Assembly: GCA_017613335.1 (NCBI GenBank)
Contig: JAGAEB010000089.1
Coordinates: 1 to 6,085, forward strand
Length of the DNA stretch: 6,085 bases
Source: Methanosarcinaceae archaeon
GTDB taxonomy: Archaea; Halobacteriota; Methanosarcinia; Methanosarcinales; Methanosarcinaceae
Direction of reading: 5' to 3'
The notes beneath the pieces were generated by a model. That model ran no database searches. It was not told where the DNA came from and saw only the letters and a program-made list of their open reading frames with translations. Of this stretch, positions 1-5,717 are shown piece by piece. The position numbers were made by a program, and so were the translations under genes. Each line of letters begins with the position of its first letter. Within the stretch, counting starts at the first letter, position 1.

Positions 1-124
1 AAAGCAGATGTGACGAAAAGTCAAAAAAGAAGCACAGAGCAGATGTGACGAAAAGTCAAAAAAGAAGCACAGAGCAGATGTGACGAAAAGTCAAAAAAGA
101 AGCACAGAGCAGATGTGCCGAAAA
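1..124. repeat. 35-bp direct tandem repeat array (3 full copies plus partial, left edge open)
   Basis: Three identical 35-bp units lie at 4-38, 39-73 and 74-108, followed by a partial, diverged fourth copy at about 109-124 (GCAGATGTGCCGAAAA, with C in place of A). Positions 1-3 continue the pattern with one mismatch, so the array probably extends beyond the window. Each full unit contains the inverted repeat TGAC-GAAAA-GTCA (11-23, 46-58, 81-93) and an A-rich stretch. There are no spacers, so it is not a CRISPR array, and 35 is not a multiple of three, so a repeated peptide is unlikely. The role is unknown: an intergenic minisatellite or an array of protein-binding sites are both possible. 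Confidence 0.9.
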
Positions 125-158
125 AAAAGCCTGCAGGTATTCACCTTCAGGCTTTTTT
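123..158. terminator. Bidirectional hairpin terminator
   Basis: A 16-nt arm at 123-138 pairs with 143-158 around a 4-nt loop, with a single mismatch (134/147). The stem core is GCCTG/CAGGC, flanked by runs of A on the left and T on the right, so a U-tract follows the hairpin on either strand (8 U on the minus strand). It lies about 30 nt beyond the stop codon of the minus-strand regulator gene and most likely ends that transcript. It may also stop transcription arriving from the left. Confidence 0.75.
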
Positions 159-188
159 GTTTTCAGAGATCACAAAACAGAGACCCGT

Positions 189-620
189 TCATTTTTCGGG
201 TTTTTCGGAATCGCAGTATTTTCTGAAACTGTCAAGATGGAGCGCGCCTTTTTCTGTCAGCGCAAAGGAACAGAATCTGACGAATTTTTCATACGTCTCT
301 GATGCGATGATGTGTTCCATTTTACAGGCATCGTCCGCTGCTGTATTTTCATCAACGCCGAGCGCCGTCAGGAAATCGCGTATCGTACTGTATTTCTCAC
401 GCGTTTCGTTCGCGATCTCTTTGCCGAGCGGCGTCAGCGTGACACCGCCGTATTTTTCATAATTGATGCAGCCGTCATCAGTCAGTTTTTTCAGCATGCC
501 GGTCACGCTTGACGGTCCGACATCCAGTTCCTTTGAGATATCCTTGACCTGAGCATAACCTTTTCTGCCGACGATCAGGTCGATCGCTTTCAGATAATCT
601 TCTTTTCTCTCTGATGTCAT
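189..620 (-). CDS. DtxR/MntR-family metal-dependent transcriptional regulator
   Basis: The 143-aa protein has the usual length of the MntR subgroup. Residues about 5-63 form the N-terminal winged helix-turn-helix; the recognition-helix segment PSSVTGMLKKL (36-46) closely resembles MntR. Residues about 65-140 form the dimerisation and metal-binding domain. By remembered alignment, D8, C99, E102 and H103 occupy metal-ligand positions; the DACKMEH stretch (97-103) resembles the DtxR cysteine site. The residues at the MntR E11 and H77 positions are K11 and Y77, so the metal site is atypical. The ATG at 618-620 is preceded on the minus strand by AGGAGG (631-636) at 10 nt. Proteins of this family bind operators when loaded with Mn(II) or Fe(II) and repress metal uptake genes. 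The gene is divergent from rio2 and shares a control region containing a long palindrome, so autoregulation is likely but inferred. The regulated transporter is not in the window. Confidence 0.88.
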   Translation of the reverse strand: MTSERKEDYLKAIDLIVGRKGYAQVKDISKELDVGPSSVTGMLKKLTDDGCINYEKYGGVTLTPLGKEIANETREKYSTIRDFLTALGVDENTAADDACKMEHIIASETYEKFVRFCSFALTEKGALHLDSFRKYCDSEKPEK

Positions 621-694
621 GCAATGCTGCCCTCCTGCCCTTTTATGAAACGATGTTTTTCTGTTCCTGTCGTGTGATACATTTTTGACGGGGC

Positions 695-704
695 AAAAAA
701 TATT
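695..704 (-). promoter_or_regulatory. Candidate TATA box for the DtxR-family gene
   Basis: On the minus strand this reads AATATTTTTT, an AT-rich stretch about 75-85 nt upstream of the ATG. It would place a transcription start near 670 and leave a short leader carrying AGGAGG. It overlaps the left arm of the palindrome at 696-733, as expected for repression by blocking TBP/TFB. It was assigned by eye from spacing and AT content only. Confidence 0.35.
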
Positions 705-733
705 CTGAAATCCGATGATTTAAGAATAATTTT
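696..733. promoter_or_regulatory. Long imperfect palindrome, candidate operator of the divergent regulator
   Basis: Arms 696-712 and 717-733 are inverted repeats with 15 of 17 positions complementary, around the centre CGAT. The core half-site is TATTCTGAAATC on the left and GATTTAAGAATA on the right. A further TATTCTG half-site lies at 753-759. The element sits between the divergently transcribed regulator and rio2 genes and overlaps the likely minus-strand TATA box. Its size and symmetry suit two dimers or an extended dimer of a DtxR/MntR-type protein. Binding is inferred from position and symmetry, not from a match to a known operator consensus. Confidence 0.5.
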
Positions 734-768
734 CTGTCATTGAAATATTTGTTATTCTGCATTTATCC

Positions 769-776
769 TATAAAAA
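769..776 (+). promoter_or_regulatory. Candidate TATA box for rio2
   Basis: TATAAAAA, followed by GG, is the best TATA-like match on the plus strand between the two divergent genes. It would start transcription near 800 and give a leader of about 100 nt. A second candidate, TTTTATCT at 871-878, is centred about 27 nt upstream of the rio2 ATG. That would produce a leaderless transcript, which would fit the absence of a clear Shine-Dalgarno sequence. The sequence alone does not decide between them. Confidence 0.4.
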
Positions 777-901
777 GGCTGTTTCTGTCTGCCCGGCCTG
801 ATGCCTGCGCCTGTCGGCTTTTTATCACAGATCCTGCCATGTGCTTCCGGAAATCACTGATTCACAACTGTTTTATCTGTGGATACATTTAATCCGGTAC
901 A

Positions 902-1879
902 ATGATAGATGATGTCCTCAAACTGTTCCCTGAACTGAAGAAAAATGATTTCAGGATCCTTGCCGGGATCGAGCTCGGCATGAAAGACCGCGAGTGGGTG
1001 CCTCTGCCGGAGATCCGGAGATATGCTGAGATCCCGATCGACAAGCTGGCCTACCGGCTTGACTGGATGCGCCGCCGCAAGCTCGTCGTCGGCACGCTCG
1101 ATCCTTATGAAGGCTATCGCCTTTATTTTGAAGGATACGATGCGCTGGCGCTCCACACATATGTGCGGAGAAAAACATTCGACGGCATCGGTGTCGAGAT
1201 CGGCGTCGGCAAGGAATCCGTTGTCATGGAAGTCATGAAAAAACCGGAACTCGCGATCGCCGACCCGGAGGTCTACATCTTAAAGCTCCACCGTGAAGGA
1301 AGGACAAGTTTCAGACAGGTCAGAAGAACGCGCGAACATCTGGCCGGAAAAGAACACTTTTCATGGATCTACGCCGCCCGCCTGGCCGCGGAAAGAGAAT
1401 ACGACATCATGAAGAAGATCTATCCGGATATCTCCGTTCCGAGGCCTGTCGATCAGAACCGCCACACGATCGTCATGGAACGCGCCCGCGGGAGCGAACT
1501 CTCAAAAACACTTCTCCTGGAACCTGAATGGCACCTTGACGAGATCCTGACCCAGATCCGGAAAGTCTACCAGAAAGGGATCATCCACAGCGACCTGAGC
1601 GAATACAACATCTTCGTCTCCGATGAAGGCGTCCAGATCATCGACTGGCCTCAGTATGTCACGATAAGACATCCGCACGCAGACGAACTCCTGAGAAGGG
1701 ACGTGTCGAACGTCCTGGCACACTTCGCCCGCAAATACGGCATTGAGAGAGATCTTGATGAAACGATCGCAGAGATCCGGTCAGGCGGCCTGACGGAGAC
1801 CGTCGGCACAGATCTTCCGGCCGACACCGAAGAAGAAGGAGAAGAAGAAACCGACGATGAGCCCGTCGGGGAGATCTGA
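902..1879 (+). CDS. rio2: Rio2-type atypical serine/threonine protein kinase
   Basis: Archaeal Rio2 is an atypical kinase/ATPase implicated in late maturation of the small ribosomal subunit. The 325-aa protein shows the Rio2 architecture: an N-terminal winged helix (about 1-90) that marks Rio2 and not Rio1, then a RIO kinase domain (about 91-290). Visible motifs are the phosphate-binding loop GVGKES (101-106), a likely ATP-contacting K128 in YILKLH, the catalytic loop HSDLSEYN (229-236, D231 and N236), and the metal-binding IDWPQ (247-251, D248), where many relatives have IDFPQ. The tail (about 300-325) is strongly acidic, probably disordered, and makes the protein somewhat longer than remembered archaeal homologues. 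An in-frame TAA at 890-892 and no earlier ATG make 902 the start. No strong ribosome binding site is visible. The gene appears to stand alone, with more than 300 bp before nreA. Confidence 0.95.
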   Translation: MIDDVLKLFPELKKNDFRILAGIELGMKDREWVPLPEIRRYAEIPIDKLAYRLDWMRRRKLVVGTLDPYEGYRLYFEGYDALALHTYVRRKTFDGIGVEIGVGKESVVMEVMKKPELAIADPEVYILKLHREGRTSFRQVRRTREHLAGKEHFSWIYAARLAAEREYDIMKKIYPDISVPRPVDQNRHTIVMERARGSELSKTLLLEPEWHLDEILTQIRKVYQKGIIHSDLSEYNIFVSDEGVQIIDWPQYVTIRHPHADELLRRDVSNVLAHFARKYGIERDLDETIAEIRSGGLTETVGTDLPADTEEEGEEETDDEPVGEI

Positions 1880-1891
1880 CGTAAAGATCCG

Positions 1892-1978
1892 GAAAGCCGG
1901 AAAAATGTCATGAAAGCCGGAAAAACGGTCAGGGACCGGACAGAAAGACTGTTAAGGACCGGACAGAAAAACGGTTAA
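1892..1978 (+). repeat. Two short imperfect duplications downstream of rio2
   Basis: A GAAAGCCGGAAAAA motif occurs at 1892-1905 and again at 1912-1925 (period 20). A 23-bp unit beginning GGACCGGACAG occurs at 1933-1955 and 1956-1978 with 21 of 23 bases identical. They are adjacent and non-coding, and precede the 13/14-bp array in the same intergenic space. Neither forms a convincing terminator, so how the rio2 transcript ends is unclear. Confidence 0.7.
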
Positions 1979-2030
1979 GAATACGGCTGAAAAACGATAA
2001 CAAATAACGATTTCTGATCTTCATAAAATT

Positions 2031-2160
2031 CTCATGAAAAATTCTCATGAAAAATTCACATGAAAAAAATCTCATGAAAAAAATCTCATGAAAAAAATCT
2101 CATGAAAAAAATCTCATGAAAAAAATCTCATGAAAAAAATCTCATGAAAAAAATCTCATG
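2031..2160 (+). repeat. 13/14-bp tandem repeat array directly upstream of nreA
   Basis: Units begin CTCATG followed by a run of A. Two 13-bp copies (2031-2043, 2044-2056) are followed by one 14-bp copy with CACATG (2057-2070), then six identical 14-bp copies (2071-2154), and a final CTCATG (2155-2160) that grades into unique sequence. Diverged copies on the left and uniform ones on the right suggest recent expansion on the nreA side. Each unit carries TCATGA, a 6-bp palindrome, and from 2060 on every ATG opens a five-codon frame closed by a TGA overlapping the next ATG. The array lies 31 bp from the preferred nreA start, so it is probably in the promoter or 5' untranslated region. Confidence 0.92.
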
Positions 2161-2180
2161 AAAAATGCTCCTGCGTTCCG

Positions 2181-2188
2181 GGTGATCC
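2181..2188 (+). promoter_or_regulatory. Shine-Dalgarno sequence that decides the nreA start
   Basis: GGTGATCC, preceded by another G, matches eight bases of the sequence complementary to the archaeal 16S rRNA 3' end and lies 2 nt before the ATG at 2191. Because it uses the distal part of the anti-Shine-Dalgarno, this spacing is equivalent to a normal GGAGG placed about 8 nt upstream. No such site precedes the in-frame ATG at 2158. Confidence 0.75.
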
Positions 2189-2190
2189 GA

Positions 2191-3507
2191 ATGTCCGATC
2201 TGTGTAACCGCTGTAAAGGAAAAGGGCTCTGCGGCCGTCCTTTCTGCCCGATCCTGGCCCGTTTCAGAAAGGCGGGAAAGATTGCGGGATCCCTTGAAAA
2301 TGCGACGGAGGTCTTCGGACCGTCCCCGCCGGCTGTTTTTGTCGGCAGTTACAATTATCCGGATCTGTCTGCAGGTCCTCTGATCCCGCCGGCTGTCGAT
2401 CCGGAAGTCATTTTCAGCGATGCGTCCGAAGCGCTCCGGAAAAAAGCTGAAAAAGGCCCTTCTTTTCTTGAAGATTCCCGGGAATGGCATGATCTCTCCA
2501 TGCAGGACATCATCACGATGAGATCGTCCCTCGTCAGGGCCAACAGTCATTTCAGACCGACGGATGCGCTACCGGATACGCTCGCCGGCAGCCGGCGGAC
2601 ATCGGCCGTTCCGGATCATAAACCTAAAAATCCGCTTCTGGTCAAAGCGCAGGAACTGGCGCTCTCAGCAAAGCCTGTCGATACGGAAGCCTGGTTCAGA
2701 AAACCGCTCATTCCGGAGCTCAGATTCGACAGTCTCATGATGCCGATGGGACCGTCCGGTCAGGTCCGGGATTTCCGGATCACGGAAAGTCCCAAAGTTC
2801 CCAAAAAAGTCGATTATCTTGTCTACGACACGGACGCTTCGGCCAAAGATGTTGTCCTTGAACTTTTCAACGGCAACGTTTCGAGCGAACAGATCACGCG
2901 TCTCATGTCGATCGGTCTGCTCGGCCGCGAGAGGCGTCTCGTTCCGACGCGGTGGTCGATCACGGCTGTCGATGACATGGAAGGAAAAGCGCTCATCAGC
3001 CGCATCCGCGATTATCCGCATCTGCGCGACATCATGGTCTTTTCCGGGAATTTCATGGGCAATTATTTCGAGATCCTCCTGCTGCCGGGCAGTTTTTCCT
3101 ATGAAATGCTCGAACTCTGGATGCCGCAGGCCGTCTGGTCCGGCGACCGGACGATCATCGCGCAGGATGCTGAAGATTTCTACGGCAAGAAAGAATATTC
3201 GACGCTCACAGGCGGCTATTATGCCGCAAGACTCCCGATCCTCGAATATCTCGAAAAGATCCGCCGCCAGGCATTTGTCTTCGTTCTCCGGGAGATCCGC
3301 CCCGAATACTGCGCGCCTCTCGGCGTCTGGGTCGTCCGCGAGGCATCCCGCATTTCCATGGACAACCCGCATGAGACGTTCCGGACGAAAGAAGACGCTC
3401 TTGATGCCATGGCAAAAAGGATCATCACGCCCCGGAAAGACTGGGAAGCCGCAACGAAAAAACTGCACGATCAGAAGATACAGTCGAGACTCGACAGCTT
3501 CTTCTGA
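2191..3507 (+). CDS. nreA: NreA-type archaeal DNA repair protein with C-terminal PIP motif
   Basis: The 438-aa protein starts at the ATG after GGTGATCC; an in-frame ATG at 2158 inside the repeat array would add 11 residues. The N-terminus has the Nre cysteine cluster (C5, C8, C14, C19, in CNRCKGKGLCGRPFC), a likely zinc site. The Nre N-terminal domain covers roughly residues 1-290, and the C-terminal domain about 300-415 includes the segment around PQAVWSGDR (312-320). The last eight residues, QSRLDSFF (431-438), are a canonical QxxLxxFF PCNA-interacting motif. Nre proteins are nearly universal in archaea; work in Haloferax links them to repair of DNA damage together with PCNA. The biochemical activity is not settled. 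The gene is probably transcribed alone, since rio2 lies far upstream and marC has its own TATA box. Confidence 0.93.
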   Translation: MSDLCNRCKGKGLCGRPFCPILARFRKAGKIAGSLENATEVFGPSPPAVFVGSYNYPDLSAGPLIPPAVDPEVIFSDASEALRKKAEKGPSFLEDSREWHDLSMQDIITMRSSLVRANSHFRPTDALPDTLAGSRRTSAVPDHKPKNPLLVKAQELALSAKPVDTEAWFRKPLIPELRFDSLMMPMGPSGQVRDFRITESPKVPKKVDYLVYDTDASAKDVVLELFNGNVSSEQITRLMSIGLLGRERRLVPTRWSITAVDDMEGKALISRIRDYPHLRDIMVFSGNFMGNYFEILLLPGSFSYEMLELWMPQAVWSGDRTIIAQDAEDFYGKKEYSTLTGGYYAARLPILEYLEKIRRQAFVFVLREIRPEYCAPLGVWVVREASRISMDNPHETFRTKEDALDAMAKRIITPRKDWEAATKKLHDQKIQSRLDSFF

Positions 3508-3547
3508 GAGCCGTCTTCTTCTGAAAATCAGAGGATTCTGAGAAATG

Positions 3548-3556
3548 TTATTTATA
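3548..3556 (+). promoter_or_regulatory. TATA box for the marC-family gene
   Basis: TTATTTATA is close to the archaeal box A consensus. It lies about 41 nt past the nreA stop and would place transcription initiation near 3580, giving a leader of about 63 nt. This argues that the membrane protein gene is transcribed separately from nreA. Confidence 0.55.
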
Positions 3557-3591
3557 CCGGCCTGCCGTGTACCGGCAAGAAAACCGGACGG

Positions 3592-3614
3592 CGCCGGACA
3601 GATCTGTGCCGGCG
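3592..3614 (+). other. GC-rich hairpin in the marC leader
   Basis: CGCCGG (3592-3597) pairs with CCGGCG (3609-3614). Inside, ACA pairs with TGT around GATC, leaving one bulged G. The inner 10 bases, ACAGATCTGT, are a perfect palindrome. The structure lies between the predicted transcription start and the ribosome binding site (3630-3637), so it could act at the RNA or the DNA level. Nothing matches a known riboswitch. Confidence 0.35.
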
Positions 3615-3642
3615 GCCGTTCCGCATAAAAGGAGGTGTCTGA

Positions 3643-4281
3643 ATGGATGAATTTGTTTCCGCACTTATTTTCATCGTCTTTTCACTTCTTGTCGTCCTGA
3701 ACCCGCCCGGCGCGATGATGACTTTTGCCTCCATGACGAACGATCTGGATGACAGGACCAAAACGAGATACGCCGTCAAATCTGTCATCCTCGGCTGTTT
3801 CCTGTCGGTGCTGTTCGCCGTTGCCGGAGAGATGATCCTTCAGCTGGTAGGCATCAGCGTCGATTCGCTGAAAGTGGCCGGCGGCGTCCTGCTGTTCACG
3901 ATCGGCTATAACATGACGAATGCAAAAATGACATCCACGCTGACGAAAGACGAGATCAAAAGTACGCAGGATCGTGATTTCTGGGTCTTCCCGATCGCCG
4001 TTCCGCTTCTGTGCGGCCCGGGAATGATCTCGACGTCCATCATCCTCATGGGAAGCTATCAGGACATCCTGAACAAAGTCTCGGTGATCGCTGCGATCAT
4101 CTTCATTTATTTCATCACGTTTTTCGGCTTCATCGGCGCCGACAGGATCACCAAAACGCTCGGATACACCGGAAATCTTGTCCTGACACGCATCGTCGGT
4201 CTTCTCCTGGCATCCCTTGCAGTCGGCATGGTCACATCCGGTCTGTACAGCATATATCTGACGCTTTCTGCTGCCGCCTGA
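3643..4281 (+). CDS. marC: MarC-family (UPF0056) integral membrane protein
   Basis: The 212-aa hydrophobic protein has the usual MarC length, with about six predicted membrane segments: roughly 5-26, 46-69, 75-92, 112-136, 146-166 and 179-206. Family hallmarks are NPPG (20-23) at the end of the first segment and PLLCGPG (121-127) in the fourth; they are related by an internal half-repeat typical of the family. MarC proteins sit in the cytoplasmic membrane. The name comes from the E. coli mar locus, but a role in antibiotic resistance was not upheld and the transported substrate is unknown. The start is well supported by AGGAGGTG (3630-3637), 5 nt before the ATG. The gene has its own TATA box upstream and a hairpin terminator downstream, and appears monocistronic. 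Confidence 0.92.
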   Translation: MDEFVSALIFIVFSLLVVLNPPGAMMTFASMTNDLDDRTKTRYAVKSVILGCFLSVLFAVAGEMILQLVGISVDSLKVAGGVLLFTIGYNMTNAKMTSTLTKDEIKSTQDRDFWVFPIAVPLLCGPGMISTSIILMGSYQDILNKVSVIAAIIFIYFITFFGFIGADRITKTLGYTGNLVLTRIVGLLLASLAVGMVTSGLYSIYLTLSAAA

Positions 4282-4292
4282 ACGGATTTTTC

Positions 4293-4340
4293 CGGAAAGG
4301 CGGCCTTTCCGCCGCATTTGTCATGATTCCTTCATTTTTT
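4293..4340 (+). terminator. Hairpin terminator after marC
   Basis: CGGAAAGG (4293-4300) pairs perfectly with CCTTTCCG (4304-4311) around a CGG loop, 11 nt past the marC stop. The T-rich stretch follows at a distance, with six T at 4335-4340, so it is weaker than a classical intrinsic terminator. The remaining DNA up to 4522 holds only a candidate promoter and a ribosome binding site. Confidence 0.6.
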
Positions 4341-4437
4341 CGTCCGTTTATCCTGATGGTTTTTCGGAAGATCCTGGAGTCTGTTTTCATTCCATGTCAC
4401 ATTCCACGCCTGCGTTCCGTCACATTCATGTAAAAAA

Positions 4438-4446
4438 GTTAAATAG
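4438..4446 (+). promoter_or_regulatory. Candidate TATA box for the trm112 operon
   Basis: GTTAAATAG, preceded by an A-rich stretch that could serve as a TFB recognition element, lies about 80 nt before the trm112 ATG. An AT-rich alternative is ACTTATTATTTG at 4463-4474. Assigned by eye. Confidence 0.35.
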
Positions 4447-4522
4447 TTCCCGACAGTTAGGCACTTATTATTTGTTATTGCCGACGTGTTCTTTTGTCCG
4501 GCAGCATCAGGAGTTCAGATCA

Positions 4523-4711
4523 ATGAAGAAAAATATGCCGGAGCGGATGGTCTGTCCGGTCTGCAAAGGAAAACTGTCCGTAAGGGCTGAAAAAGAAAAT
4601 GAGGATGAGATCCTTTCCGGGAATCTCTTCTGTCCGGCATGCGCTGTATATTATCCGGTCGTCGACGGCATTCCGAATATGCTTCCGCCGGATATGCGCT
4701 ATTCATTCTGA
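4523..4711 (+). CDS. trm112: Trm112-family zinc-binding methyltransferase activator
   Basis: This 62-aa protein has paired cysteines at C11/C14 (CPVC) and C37/C40 (CPAC), the zinc-binding pattern of Trm112 (also described as YbaR/Trm112 or UPF0434-like). It ends in the typical YYPVVDGIPNMLPPD stretch (43-57). Trm112 proteins act as obligate small partners that stabilise and activate SAM-dependent methyltransferases modifying tRNA, rRNA and translation factors; archaeal versions partner with several of them. No methyltransferase is adjacent here. An upstream in-frame ATG at 4394 would add 43 residues unlike the family. The ATG at 4523 is preferred because CAGGAG (4508-4513) precedes it by 9 nt and the length then fits. 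It is followed after 11 nt by the next gene, so the two are probably co-transcribed. Confidence 0.88.
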   Translation: MKKNMPERMVCPVCKGKLSVRAEKENEDEILSGNLFCPACAVYYPVVDGIPNMLPPDMRYSF

Positions 4712-4722
4712 CGGGGATCGAC

Positions 4723-5565
4723 ATGACAGAAATTCTTCAGGATATCCATATCAGTGAGAAATCGATGGATTCGATCGATTTCAAATACGGGGATATTGAA
4801 ATCCCTCTCCAGAAAGGACATGACCGCGAGTTCATGATCCTTATCAAAAATTTCGGGCCGCCGACGTCGATCACATTCGATGTCGACGAGATCCTGCGCA
4901 ATTACGTCGTTTTTGTTGAAAGACGCCCGTATGTCCAGAACAATCATTACGCCCGCCTGATCGTCCGTGTGCCGTACAACGGCGCTCTCACGGCCGAGGG
5001 CAACTTTTATGTGATCACCGGCTACGGCGCGAACAAAAAAAGTTTCAGGCTCCGCATCGGCGCGGGAACCAACGGCGCCATTGCAGGCGCCGTCATGACG
5101 TCCGCCGCCAACTGGTCCGATGAAAAGGAAAAGGAAAAACAGACAGGAAACGCCGACCCGGAGAACAATCTGCCTTTCCGTGTCAGAGATGACTGGGAAG
5201 ACGCCCGTCTCAAGGGTACCCGTAACGGAAAATCCTACGGAACGCCTTACGATTACAAAAAGACATCAAGGCCGGAAGACGCCGGCGGTCTGCAGGGCAG
5301 AGGATCATCCGTTTCAGGAAAACGCAATGACGCAGGCAGATCCGGAAAACGCTACATCCGGACGAAAATGGACATCCGCGGCATCATCGCATCCGTCCTT
5401 TTCGTGTTCTTCCTTGCCTTCTTCTTCATCTATGTCCTCTGCACGGATGTCTCATCGACGCTCTCGACAAATCAGATCTGGCTCCTCTCAGCCATCATCA
5501 TCGGATTTGCCGTCTTCATGATCATCCTGATCCTGGACTTTTTCAAAACGACCGTCGAAGAATGA
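4723..5565 (+). CDS. Uncharacterised membrane-anchored protein with an N-terminal beta-rich domain and two C-terminal TM helices
   Basis: I do not recognise a characterised family; it may belong to one of the archaeal DUF families found beside trm112 (DUF7524 comes to mind, unverified). The 280-aa protein has three parts. Residues about 15-113 alternate hydrophobic and polar residues in a beta-sandwich-like pattern (EIPLQKGHDREFMILIKNFG, then YARLIVRVPYNG). Residues about 130-217 are a charged, Gly/Ser/Lys-rich linker, probably disordered. Two membrane helices follow at about 220-240 and 252-275, with the short loop TDVSSTLSTN between them. No signal peptide is seen, so the N-terminal domain is probably cytoplasmic, anchored by a C-terminal hairpin. 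The ATG at 4723 follows GGGGATCG and sits 11 nt after the trm112 stop. A start at 4639 would overlap trm112 and is less likely. The two genes look like an operon. Confidence 0.8.
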   Translation: MTEILQDIHISEKSMDSIDFKYGDIEIPLQKGHDREFMILIKNFGPPTSITFDVDEILRNYVVFVERRPYVQNNHYARLIVRVPYNGALTAEGNFYVITGYGANKKSFRLRIGAGTNGAIAGAVMTSAANWSDEKEKEKQTGNADPENNLPFRVRDDWEDARLKGTRNGKSYGTPYDYKKTSRPEDAGGLQGRGSSVSGKRNDAGRSGKRYIRTKMDIRGIIASVLFVFFLAFFFIYVLCTDVSSTLSTNQIWLLSAIIIGFAVFMIILILDFFKTTVEE

Positions 5566-5582
5566 AAGAGATGAAATGCCGG

Positions 5583-5625
5583 CCGGTGATCGTTTCCCGG
5601 CAGCCGCCCGGCCCGGATCATCCGG
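5583..5625 (+). other. GC-rich imperfect inverted repeat just after the last gene
   Basis: CCGGTGATC (5583-5591) can pair with GATCATCCGG (5616-5625) with one bulged T, enclosing a GC-rich interior with several CCGG motifs. It starts 17 nt after the stop codon and is followed by six A residues. It could stabilise the 3' end of the message. There is no T-tract, so it is not called a terminator. Confidence 0.35.
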
Positions 5626-5678
5626 AAAAAAGGTCAGGTCCCGGTAAAAATGTCCTGATAAAAAAAGATGAAAAACAG

Positions 5679-5709
5679 GCATCTGTCCTGAAACGGTCAG
5701 GACAGAAGC
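5679..5709 (+). other. Perfect-stem hairpin upstream of the terminator
   Basis: TCTGTCCTGA (5682-5691) pairs without mismatch with TCAGGACAGA (5697-5706) around AACGG. Beyond an A-A mismatch, GC (5679-5680) pairs with GC (5708-5709). No T-tract follows. Its left arm belongs to a 15-bp sequence (5679-5693) repeated exactly at 5728-5742, inside the following terminator; a third TGTCCTGA is at 5651-5658. The right arm could therefore pair with either copy. Confidence 0.65.
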
Positions 5710-5717
5710 ACCAGGAT

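Noticed and set aside
1..124. Possible CRISPR array
   Set aside because: The 35-bp units directly abut one another without unique spacers. The same applies to the arrays at 2031-2160 and 5785-6085. No cas genes are present.
115..462. Plus-strand frame of 115 aa across the terminator and the regulator gene
   Set aside because: It begins next to the terminator hairpin and is antisense to the DtxR-family gene, whose protein is clearly homologous to known regulators.
2665..3468. Minus-strand frame of 267 aa opposite nreA
   Set aside because: It is a shadow of the GC-biased nreA codons. The plus-strand product has a clear Nre cysteine cluster and PIP motif, and the antisense product matches nothing recognisable.
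3517..3535. Stem-loop after nreA as a terminator
   Set aside because: An approximately 8-bp stem around TCTGA-AAA-TCAGA is visible but there is no T-tract, and the marC TATA box follows closely; too weak to call.
3682..4317. Minus-strand frame of 211 aa opposite marC
   Set aside because: It is the antisense shadow of a clearly recognised membrane protein and runs through its terminator hairpin. The composition is charged and low in hydrophobics, as expected for the reverse of TM codons.
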